Source of the DNA: Bacillota bacterium
GTDB taxonomy: Bacteria > Bacillota > Sulfobacillia > Symbiobacteriales > Symbiobacteriaceae
Assembly: GCA_028287415.1 (NCBI GenBank)
Contig: JAQBPS010000500.1
Span: 1 to 15,167 of the forward strand
Length of the DNA stretch: 15,167 nt
Reading direction: 5' to 3'
The notes beneath the pieces were generated by a model. The model was given only the letters and a program-made list of their open reading frames with translations. It ran no database searches and was not told where the DNA came from. This document shows, in pieces, positions 7,077-12,604 of the stretch (the first letter of the stretch is position 1; the number at the start of each line of letters is the position of its first letter). The translations under genes were made by a program, and so were the position numbers.

Positions 7077-8520
7077 CGGAAATCGGCTCTACCCGTGGCT
7101 GCTCTCCGCCCTGGCCGAGACGGCGGTGGCGATCCCCTGGCTGATCCTGAGCTATAGCATTCAGAATGAGCGGCGCTGGCCCGAGGCCTTGCCCGGCGTC
7201 TGGCTGCTCCTGCTCGCCTACCTGGCCGCGGGGCTGTGGGAAGCGGGCGCCCCGGCAGGGGAGGCGAATGACGGTGATGCCGCTAATGGTCGGTCGGCGC
7301 GCAGGCGGCTGGTGGCCATGGCGGTTGGTCTGGCCGGCATCTACGCCATCGCGTATGCGCTCATGCCCCAGGACTTCCGGGCCGGGTCCATGCTCAGGCC
7401 GAACCTGGCGCTGTGCGTGCTGCCGGTGGCGGGCTACCTCTGGTACCAGGGCGCCCGCAGCGGCAGCGACGGTATTTACTATGCCCGTGTGTTCCAGCGC
7501 TTCACCTGGCAAGGCGTGGCGATGACCGCCGGCATTGTCATGCTGTTCATCGTCCACAGCGCCGGGGAGCCGCGGGTTCAGGTGCTGCTGGCTTGGAGCG
7601 TTCCGCTGTTGTTTGCCGCCGGCCTCGCACTGCTGGTGGTGACCAGGGAGCGCGAACTGCGGGCGACGCAGGCCCGACGCGGCGATGGGCAGAGCGCTGG
7701 CGGGGGCAGTTCACCCGTTACCAGCGGCATGGTCCTGGTCCTCCTGGGCCTCACGCTCGCTGCCTCGTCGCTGCTGTCGATGGAGCGGCTGGCGCGCATC
7801 GGTGCCGCCATCTGGAGCGTCATCGACAGGCCGCTCTCCTGGCTGGTCGATGTGGCGATGCTGATCGTCTACCGTTGGACTCAGTTGATCTGGCTGATCG
7901 TCACGCCGTTCATCGCGTGGCTTAGCCGGCGCTCACGGCCCAAGCCACAGCAGCCGGCGGAGGCGGATGTCGGCAACCTGACGGATCAGCTGCGACAGAT
8001 GGCGGGGCCGGATGGTGCGCGGAACATCATGCCCTATCTCAAGGCCGCTTTGCTGATCGGGCTGCTGATCCTGCTTGTCGTCGGACTTTACCAGCTGAAC
8101 CGCCGGAGCCGTCGGGGTGCGGGGGCGGAGGAGGAGCGGATCAGCCTGGGGTTCTGGGCGAGCCTGCTGGCCGATCTGCGGGGCCTGTTCGCCCGGACAA
8201 CCGCAGCGATGGCTGTGGCCGCCGCCCCGGCCGGGGAGATGCTCGACCCCCGCGACCCCCGGTCGCTCTACCGCAAGCTCCAGGCCTGGGGCGCCGCACT
8301 TGGCCGGCCCCGGCGCCCTGGCGAAACCCCGACCACCTACCGGGAGGTGCTGGGCGAGCAGCAGCCGGGTAGTGCGCCGTCCGTGGCGGCCATTACCGCA
8401 TTGTACAACCAGGCCCGGTACGGTGCGACCCCGCCGCCAGCGGAGGCGGTGGCGCAGGCCGCCCGGGCGGTTGCCGATCTGGAGGCCCCCATCGCCAGGC
8501 CGGTCGGGCATAGAGACTGA
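7057..8520 (+). CDS. Multi-pass membrane protein with C-terminal DUF4129 domain
   Basis: A 487-aa protein starting at ATG 7057 with GGGGAGGAGG at 7041-7050, inside the end of the DUF58 gene. Hydrophobic segments are visible near 12-34, 46-61, 86-103, 112-130, 151-167, 175-196, 222-241, two around 258-290, and 327-345. The soluble C-terminus, about 403-476, carries the DUF4129 pattern (SLYRKLQAWGAALGRPRRPG, ETPTTYREVL, then ITALYNQARYG). In many Bacillota the third gene of a MoxR-DUF58 operon fuses a transglutaminase-like domain to DUF4129. No Cys-His-Asp transglutaminase core can be seen here, so this looks like the membrane plus DUF4129 form only. The family call is firm; function is unknown, perhaps in the cell envelope. 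Confidence 0.87.
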   Translation: MLPFLRNGNRLYPWLLSALAETAVAIPWLILSYSIQNERRWPEALPGVWLLLLAYLAAGLWEAGAPAGEANDGDAANGRSARRRLVAMAVGLAGIYAIAYALMPQDFRAGSMLRPNLALCVLPVAGYLWYQGARSGSDGIYYARVFQRFTWQGVAMTAGIVMLFIVHSAGEPRVQVLLAWSVPLLFAAGLALLVVTRERELRATQARRGDGQSAGGGSSPVTSGMVLVLLGLTLAASSLLSMERLARIGAAIWSVIDRPLSWLVDVAMLIVYRWTQLIWLIVTPFIAWLSRRSRPKPQQPAEADVGNLTDQLRQMAGPDGARNIMPYLKAALLIGLLILLVVGLYQLNRRSRRGAGAEEERISLGFWASLLADLRGLFARTTAAMAVAAAPAGEMLDPRDPRSLYRKLQAWGAALGRPRRPGETPTTYREVLGEQQPGSAPSVAAITALYNQARYGATPPPAEAVAQAARAVADLEAPIARPVGHRD

Positions 8521-8575
8521 CCGCTGGATCGTCCGCACCAAAACGATTTTCGGGGTGCGGAAAATCCAGCGGTCA
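8518..8575. repeat. 58-nt inverted repeat overlapping the DUF4129 stop codon
   Basis: TGACCGCTGGAT (8518-8529) pairs perfectly with 8564-8575. Inside it CCGCACC (8533-8539) pairs with GGTGCGG (8554-8560), and AAAA/TTTT can close the tip around CGA. The first three bases of the left arm are the TGA stop codon of the upstream gene. There is no T-run after the stem in either direction. It sits between convergent genes, so it may end or protect both transcripts. A smaller 7-bp hairpin (8578-8584 with 8594-8600) follows. Confidence 0.6.
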
Positions 8576-8621
8576 GCGGACCCGATACCAAACCGGGTCC
8601 CAGGCGGCTCATGTACGCTGT

Positions 8622-8861
8622 TTACACCCCGAAGCCAGGATAAGCGGCGATGCCGGGTCCACCGACGGAAGTCGGTAATGCGGAGGGAACGGTCGCAACC
8701 GTGGTCACAGGTACTGCATATTCGTACACCCGATAGACCGTGGCGTTAGCCGCAGGGTATGAAGCGGCGCCCGGAGCGATGAAAAGGTCGTTCGCGCCTG
8801 CCTGCGCACCGATAAACGGCGAAGCCGCAGGAAGGGGTTTCCCAAAACCACCGTATTCCAT
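8622..8861 (-). CDS. 79-aa Ala/Pro/Gly/Tyr-rich small protein, unknown function
   Basis: ATG at 8861 on the minus strand has GGAGG (complement of 8871-8875) 9 nt upstream, strong support for translation. The product starts MEYGGFGKPLPAASPF and ends GGPGIAAYPGFGV. It is dominated by Ala, Pro, Gly, Val and Tyr, has a single Lys and no Cys, and contains no clear signal peptide or long membrane helix. Such composition resembles structural or surface proteins such as small spore-coat or exosporium components, but this is only a resemblance and no family is recognised. It is transcribed divergently from the LysR-type regulator, whose intergenic region it shares, so that regulator is a candidate controller. 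It converges on the MoxR operon across the inverted repeat at 8518-8575. Confidence 0.6.
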   Translation of the reverse strand: MEYGGFGKPLPAASPFIGAQAGANDLFIAPGAASYPAANATVYRVYEYAVPVTTVATVPSALPTSVGGPGIAAYPGFGV

Positions 8862-8910
8862 TCGATTACACCTCCGCCGTCACCATATGCGAGCCGCCGG
8901 GTATCGGTCC

Positions 8911-8939
8911 TTCCCAATAGCCGGTGGTCGCATTATAAT
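8911..8939 (+). promoter_or_regulatory. Promoter for the LysR-type regulator
   Basis: TTCCCA (8911-8916) and a perfect TATAAT (8934-8939) are 17 nt apart, placing a start site near 8946. The -10 lies in the self-complementary ATTATAAT (8932-8939), so TATAAT is also read on the minus strand. A minus-strand -35 is not evident, but overlapping divergent promoters are possible. Confidence 0.6.
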
Positions 8940-8996
8940 GAATTCGCAGGGGGTCGCGGTATTTCCATGCCCATGAGGAATCGGAGGGGGTTTGCC

Positions 8997-9887
8997 GTGC
9001 TACTCCAACACCTGATCACCTTCTGCCGCGTTGTGGAGGAAGGTTCGTTCACCCGGGCAGCGCAGGTGCAGAACATGACGCAGCCATCCGTCACGAAACA
9101 GATCGGCGCACTGGAAGACCATCTCCGGATCCAGCTCTTCACACGCCAGGGCAAGCAGGTCCACCTGACCCCCGGCGGCGATCTCGTCTATGCATACGCC
9201 CGGCAGATCCATCATCTGATCGATGACTGCGAGGCCGCGGTCCAGGAGTTGCGCTCACCCGGCAGCGGGCATCTCACGGTGGGCTGCGTCCACACAATCG
9301 GCCTGTTCACCCTGCCCGACATGCTGGCAGAGTATGCCCGGGAGTATCCCCGGGTCAAGATCAACGTCAAGACCGGCAACAACATCGAGACGGTCACCCT
9401 GCTCCTCCACGGGGAGGTGGACCTGGGAATTATCACGACCCCGCAGGTGCATGAGCGCCTGGAGTCGTGGCCGCTCTTTCAGGACCCGCTCCTGGTGGTT
9501 GCCGGCGCTGAGTTTGCTGAGAACCTGTCCAACCCGCTGAGCGTGGCCGAGTTGGCGCGCCAGCCGATGATCGCTTATGTGCGGGGCGCCAAGTTCCGCA
9601 TGACCACCGACATGCTGCTCGAGCAGGTCGGCATCAGCCCGAATGTGGTGATGGAATTCGATAACCACGAGGCGATCAAAACCATGGTACGCCTCGGTTT
9701 CGGGGTGGCGCTGGAACCGGCGTCGACGGTGCAGAAGGACCTGGCCTCAGGCGAGCTGGTCGCGCTTACCGTGCCGGATCTGCCGGACAGCAGCCGTACC
9801 ACGTCGCTAATTCTCCGGCGTGACGAGATTCGGCCGGCGGCGGTGGCGGCGTTCATTCACATGCTGGATCAGCGCGTGGCCCGCTGA
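8997..9887 (+). CDS. LysR-family transcriptional regulator
   Basis: A 296-aa LTTR of typical length. The N-terminal winged helix-turn-helix spans about 1-60 (FCRVVEEGSFTRAAQ, then MTQPSVTKQIGALEDHLRIQ and LFTRQGKQVHLTPGG). A linker helix follows, and a periplasmic-binding-protein-type effector domain starts near 92 (GHLTVGCVHTIG). The frame extends to ATG 8967 and 8973, but I chose GTG 8997. GGAGG at 8983-8987 lies 9 nt before it, and the protein then starts at the usual family position (LLQHLITF). The effector cannot be deduced. LTTRs usually regulate a divergent target, and here the divergent gene is the 79-aa small protein. No terminator is seen after the stop, so some read-through into the first RRM gene is likely. 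Confidence 0.93.
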   Translation: MLLQHLITFCRVVEEGSFTRAAQVQNMTQPSVTKQIGALEDHLRIQLFTRQGKQVHLTPGGDLVYAYARQIHHLIDDCEAAVQELRSPGSGHLTVGCVHTIGLFTLPDMLAEYAREYPRVKINVKTGNNIETVTLLLHGEVDLGIITTPQVHERLESWPLFQDPLLVVAGAEFAENLSNPLSVAELARQPMIAYVRGAKFRMTTDMLLEQVGISPNVVMEFDNHEAIKTMVRLGFGVALEPASTVQKDLASGELVALTVPDLPDSSRTTSLILRRDEIRPAAVAAFIHMLDQRVAR

Positions 9888-9894
9888 CTGACGA

Positions 9895-9923
9895 TTGGCG
9901 AAATGACGTTTTCCTGCTATACT
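9895..9923 (+). promoter_or_regulatory. Promoter for the first RRM gene
   Basis: TTGGCG (9895-9900), a 17-nt spacer and TATACT (9918-9923) preceded by TGC form a strong extended -10 sigma-70-type promoter. It starts only 7 nt after the LysR gene stop. The predicted start near 9930 gives a leader of about 70 nt. Confidence 0.75.
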
Positions 9924-10002
9924 GGTAGCGGTTGGCTTGTGGGGGGCTGCAATAGGCTCCGCACGCAGGCGACCGAATCTGACCGGGAGCGTGAGCGTGC
10001 GA

Positions 10003-10272
10003 ATGACCAAGACCCTGTACGTTGGCAACCTGCCGTGGGCCGTCACGGAGGAAGACCTGGTTCGCGCCTTTTCACAGTACGCGCAGGTCACTTCTGCCCG
10101 CGTGGTGACAGACCGGGAGACCGGCAAGTCCCGCGGGTTTGGCTTCGTTGAGGTGGGCGAGGAGCAGGCGCCTGCTGTGGTTGAGGCGCTGAACGGCGCC
10201 GAGTGGGGCGGACGGGCGCTCACCGTCAATGAGGCGCAGCCGAGGCCCGAGCGCCGCGGCCCACGCCGGTAA
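10003..10272 (+). CDS. Small RRM-domain RNA-binding protein (copy 1)
   Basis: An 89-aa single RRM protein. RNP2 is LYVGNL (5-10) and RNP1 is RGFGFVEV (44-51), each with the aromatic residues that stack on RNA bases. A short basic tail (PRPERRGPRR) follows the domain. Proteins of this type in cyanobacteria and some other bacteria bind single-stranded RNA and are often cold-regulated; the role here is inferred only. ATG 10003 is chosen because the second copy starts with the same MTKTLY. GGGAG at 9985-9989 is 13 nt away, so GTG 9997, adding two residues, is a real alternative. It is about three-quarters identical to the copy at 11108 by hand count. It has its own promoter and terminator. Confidence 0.92.
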   Translation: MTKTLYVGNLPWAVTEEDLVRAFSQYAQVTSARVVTDRETGKSRGFGFVEVGEEQAPAVVEALNGAEWGGRALTVNEAQPRPERRGPRR

Positions 10273-10282
10273 ACGCTAACGT

Positions 10283-10307
10283 GCCCGTGACATGGTCACG
10301 GGCTTTA
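10283..10307 (+). terminator. Intrinsic terminator of RRM gene 1
   Basis: GCCCGTGAC (10283-10291) pairs perfectly with 10295-10303 around the 3-nt loop ATG, followed by TTTATT. It starts 10 nt after the stop codon. The stem shares the CCCGTGAC/GTCACGGG arms and CATGG centre with the hairpin at 4144-4175. Confidence 0.85.
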
Positions 10308-10326
10308 TTCTTGGCTTTTGTGTACC

Positions 10327-10430
10327 GAAGCCCCCGTGACGGTCATGACGTCAGCCGCACCGTTTCCGTCAAGCGTTGTGGACTGAAACATGGAAACGGT
10401 GGGGCTTGACGAGGCGACGGGGGCTGACGT
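10327..10430. other. Multiply self-complementary ~100-nt intergenic element (possible pseudoknot RNA)
   Basis: Four perfect complementary pairs are packed here. They are AGCCCCCGT (10329-10337) with 10417-10425, ACGTCAGCC (10348-10356) with 10422-10430, CACCGTTTCC (10358-10367) with 10392-10401, and GTCAAGC (10368-10374) with 10404-10410. The last two cross, which is the topology of an H-type pseudoknot, while the first two compete for the same 3' bases. The 5' end repeats 15 nt of the hairpin at 4143. The element lies between convergent genes (RRM gene 1 on +, DUF1360 gene on -). No open frame, promoter or T-run is evident, so it could be a structured RNA, a transcript end or a repeat with an internal insertion. 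Confidence 0.5.
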
Positions 10431-10520
10431 GACTACTCGCATCACGCTGGCTTCAGTTGAAAGTATGGCAAGCGCCAGCCGACCGGGGCCGGCGGCGGCT
10501 CGCCCACGCCCCTCCGTCCC

Positions 10521-10796
10521 TTATTTTCCTTGAACCCAGCGTTCCAGGAGTGCCTGGCCGGCGGCCACGGCGAAGATCAGGATGATGGGTCTGGCCAGGG
10601 TGGGAAAGTGCCCATGCAGCAGCACCAGCAGGGCAGAGGCCCAGATTCCACAGCACCAATAACAGGTGACCAGGTCATGCACGAAGGGGAAATTTTCCCA
10701 CAACTTCCGGAATGGCTCCATAATGTCATCCGAGACGATCAGGTGTGTCAGCCGGAAGCTCGCGAGCATCAGCAGCAGCAGGTCGAACCAGTACAT
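10521..10796 (-). CDS. DUF1360-family small membrane protein
   Basis: A 91-aa protein starting at ATG 10796 with GGAGG (complement of 10806-10810) at a 9-nt spacer. It begins MYWFDLLLLMLASFRLTHLI, which matches the start of DUF1360 proteins found mainly in spore-forming Bacillota. The family's Cys-rich block is CYWCCGIWAS at 45-54. Three hydrophobic segments are visible: about 3-20, 49-62 and 69-84. Function is unknown; some members are annotated as sporulation-related, which is not proof. It stands alone on the minus strand between the two RRM genes. A modest hairpin just downstream of its stop (10446-10451 with 10474-10479) has no T-run, so its terminator is uncertain. Confidence 0.85.
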   Translation of the reverse strand: MYWFDLLLLMLASFRLTHLIVSDDIMEPFRKLWENFPFVHDLVTCYWCCGIWASALLVLLHGHFPTLARPIILIFAVAAGQALLERWVQGK

Positions 10797-11107
10797 GCGG
10801 CGACACCTCCCCCGGGCCCGGGCTGGCTATCATCAGCATACGGGTGGGACGGCCATTTCGGACACAGACCGGGGGGCTGACGCCGGACCCGGCTTGGCCC
10901 GCAAACCTGCGCTGCTGTAGGATGCCGCATCCGTTTCCCGGTCGCCATTGGGTAAAAAAAAGGTTGCATTTTCCCGTCAAACACCGTACGCTAAAGATGG
11001 TAAGCTGTTAGGAGAGCGGTCCCGCTGGTTTGCCTGAGTTTAGGGTGAGTCTCGCGGATCCTCCCAACTGCGATCCAAAATTGATTGATGATGGGAGAAC
11101 GAGAGAC
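10797..11107. promoter_or_regulatory. Divergent intergenic region between the DUF1360 and RRM2 genes
   Basis: This 311-nt stretch has no gene that I can support. It holds a perfect odd dyad, GGATGC-C-GCATCC (10920-10932), and an A8 run (10954-10961). A weak plus promoter candidate for RRM gene 2 is TTGCAT (10964-10969) with TACGCT (10987-10992) at 17 nt. A minus candidate is TTGACG (complement of 10975-10980) with a poor -10 in the T-run. The long RRM2 leader (from about 11000) includes CTCCCA (11061-11066), complementary to the SD region TGGGAG (11092-11097). Confidence 0.4.
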
Positions 11108-11398
11108 ATGACGAAGACTCTTTACTTTGGCAACCTGCCCTGGGCCGTCACGCCGGAGGACCTGACCAACGCTGTTACCCAGCACTGCGAAGTGCTGAGC
11201 GCCCGCATCGCCACCGATCGCGAGACTGGCCGCAGCCGTGGTTTCGGTTTCGTAGAAGTGCCGGCCGACAAGGCTGAGGCCGTGATTGCCGCCCTCAATG
11301 AGGCCGAGTGGGGTGGTCGTCAGCTCACCGTTAACGAGGCGCAACCCCGTCCGGAGCGGACCGAGCGCACCGAGCGGAGCGGTGGCTTCCGCCGCTAA
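11108..11398 (+). CDS. Small RRM-domain RNA-binding protein (copy 2)
   Basis: A 96-aa single RRM protein with RNP2 LYFGNL (6-residue strand at 5-10) and RNP1 RGFGFVEV (44-51), followed by an Arg/Glu-rich tail with a TER repeat (PERTERTERSGGFRR). ATG 11108 is preceded by GGGAG at 11093-11097 with a 10-nt spacer. By hand, about 62 of the first 84 residues match copy 1, so these are recent paralogues about 0.8 kb apart with an unrelated membrane-protein gene between them. The extra C-terminal tail and separate leader suggest different regulation or RNA targets. A strong terminator follows. The RRM assignment is secure; RNA targets are unknown. Confidence 0.93.
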   Translation: MTKTLYFGNLPWAVTPEDLTNAVTQHCEVLSARIATDRETGRSRGFGFVEVPADKAEAVIAALNEAEWGGRQLTVNEAQPRPERTERTERSGGFRR

Positions 11399-11421
11399 TC
11401 CAACGCACATAGCGAACTAGC

Positions 11422-11457
11422 AAGACACCCGTCGATCATTCGCCGGGTGTCTTTTAT
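11422..11457 (+). terminator. Intrinsic terminator after RRM gene 2
   Basis: AAGACACCCG (11422-11431) pairs perfectly with 11444-11453 around a 12-nt loop, running into TTTTATT. It begins 23 nt after the RRM stop and lies just beyond the stop of the convergent flavoprotein gene. It may therefore also limit minus-strand transcripts, although that side has only a short T-rich tail. Confidence 0.85.
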
Positions 11458-11461
11458 TGCT

Positions 11462-12388
11462 TTATTCAAGTTGCAGGGCAATGCGCTTGGCGACCGCTGC
11501 CGCCTGCCCGGCGGAGCCGATCAGGCTCTGCGATTCCGGGGGCGTGCAGATGTCGCCGGCACCGTACACGCTCGGCACCGAACTCTCGCCGGCGGCGCTG
11601 GTCACCAGGTAGCCCTCGTCGGTGAGCGCAGCCTGGCCCTGCACCAGCTGCGTATTCGGCACGTTGCCGATGTAGGTGCAGACGGCGTCGACGGGGAGCT
11701 GGCGCTCGGCGCCGGCCTGCATGAGGTCCACGGTCGCCTCGCTGCCTCGGATCGTGAACGATCGGACCTGGCTGTCCAACAGCAATGATACGTTCTGCTC
11801 AGCACGGAGCGGTCGCTCGAAGCGCTCCCGGGCACGCAGCTCGGGTCGCCGGTGCACCAGAATTACCGCCCCGGCCCCGGCCCTCGCAAGCATGAGCGCA
11901 TTCTCGGCTGCCCGGTCCCCGCCGCCGATCACTGCCACCCGTTTGCCTTTGAACCAGCCCGGCTCGGCAGACGGACGGCGGACCAGACCGTGCCGGAAGA
12001 GGTCGTCCTCGCCAGGCACGCCTAATCTGCGGGGCGACAGCCCGGTCGCCAAGACGAGCGCCCGACCGGTGACTGCGCCGCCGTCCGTAACGCAGGTGCG
12101 GCTGGCCGCAGCGACGCGGATGACACGGCGCTCCAGCCAGAGTTCGGCGCCGATCGCCCGCGCCTGCTGCTCCAGGACTGCAGCCAGCGCCGGGCCGGTA
12201 GTCGCAACGACACCGGGGTAGTCCGTGAGCGGCATGGGCAGTGCCAGCAGCTCGCCGCCTGCCTTGTTCCCCGCCTCGAGCACGGCCACGGAGAGCCCGA
12301 GACGGCGCGCCCAGATCGCTACGCTCAGCCCGGCGATGCCCGCCCCGACTACAATCACGTCCCGGTCCACGTGCATCCCCCTTTGCAT
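11462..12388 (-). CDS. Thioredoxin-reductase-like FAD/NADPH oxidoreductase lacking the redox CxxC
   Basis: A 308-aa two-dinucleotide-domain flavoprotein. The FAD Rossmann motif is VIVVGAGIAGLS near the N-terminus, and ATGLSPRRLGVPGE is typical of the family. A second Rossmann motif, VAVIGGGDRAAENA, with HRRPELRA, indicates NADPH rather than NADH. The final FAD motif is YGAGDICTPP. Where thioredoxin reductases carry CATCDG before the NADPH motif, this protein has RRPSAEPG, so the redox disulfide is absent. CxxC-less relatives include TrxR-type ferredoxin-NADP reductases (YumC) and bacillithiol disulfide reductase; this protein may act similarly. The start is ATG 12388 with GAGAGGG 7 nt upstream. 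ATG 12376, or GTG 12370 with AGGGGG at a 6-nt spacer, are alternatives, and the promoter position slightly favours 12370. It is divergent from the ureohydrolase gene. Confidence 0.87.
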   Translation of the reverse strand: MQRGMHVDRDVIVVGAGIAGLSVAIWARRLGLSVAVLEAGNKAGGELLALPMPLTDYPGVVATTGPALAAVLEQQARAIGAELWLERRVIRVAAASRTCVTDGGAVTGRALVLATGLSPRRLGVPGEDDLFRHGLVRRPSAEPGWFKGKRVAVIGGGDRAAENALMLARAGAGAVILVHRRPELRARERFERPLRAEQNVSLLLDSQVRSFTIRGSEATVDLMQAGAERQLPVDAVCTYIGNVPNTQLVQGQAALTDEGYLVTSAAGESSVPSVYGAGDICTPPESQSLIGSAGQAAAVAKRIALQLE

Positions 12389-12408
12389 ACTGGGTCCCTC
12401 TCTTTCGA

Positions 12409-12437
12409 ACTATGAATAGCCTGTGGGCTCGTGTCAA
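12409..12437 (-). promoter_or_regulatory. Promoter for the flavoprotein gene
   Basis: On the minus strand a perfect TTGACA (12437-12432) is 17 nt from CATAGT (12414-12409). The predicted start near 12402 leaves a very short leader. That makes the internal GTG 12370 start plausible. Confidence 0.65.
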
Positions 12438-12457
12438 TAGGTAGAGAGGGCGCATTA

Positions 12458-12474
12458 ATATGGCCAGGCCATAT
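12458..12474. promoter_or_regulatory. Perfect 17-bp dyad, candidate operator
   Basis: ATATGGCC-A-GGCCATAT is a perfect dyad in the 216-nt region between the divergent flavoprotein and ureohydrolase genes. It lies 20 nt upstream of the flavoprotein -35 box and about 50 nt upstream of the ureohydrolase -35 box. It could serve as a site for a dimeric regulator acting on one or both promoters. The regulator is unknown. Confidence 0.5.
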
Positions 12475-12524
12475 AAAATCCCCACCTCTAAAAGATAGGG
12501 TCAAAAGCGTATCTGAGATAGGGC

Positions 12525-12553
12525 TTGTCGATCACAAGGGTGAGAGGTATACT
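12525..12553 (+). promoter_or_regulatory. Promoter for the agmatinase-family gene
   Basis: TTGTCG (12525-12530) and TATACT (12548-12553) are 17 nt apart, predicting a start near 12560 and a leader of about 45 nt. A small dyad, TATCT-G-AGATA (12510-12520), abuts the -35. Confidence 0.75.
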
Positions 12554-12570
12554 ACTACGGTCCACCTCTC
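12542..12570. promoter_or_regulatory. Inverted repeat overlapping the ureohydrolase -10 box
   Basis: GAGAGGT (12542-12548) and ACCTCTC (12564-12570) are perfect inverted repeats with centres 22 bp apart, about two helical turns. They bracket the -10 box and start site. Related ACCTCT/AGAGGG strings occur at 12396-12402, 12443-12450 and 12484-12489. A repressor site is plausible but unproven. Confidence 0.4.
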
Positions 12571-12604
12571 GCGGTCTTTCTATCTCACATAACGGGGTGA
12601 GTGC

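Noticed and set aside
10530..10880. 116-codon plus-strand frame opposite the DUF1360 gene
   Set aside because: The minus strand has the recognisable DUF1360 motif, membrane segments and an SD; the plus frame is a shadow.
12541..12604. Riboswitch in the ureohydrolase leader
   Set aside because: The predicted leader is only about 45 nt and shows no recognisable aptamer or terminator/antiterminator pair.
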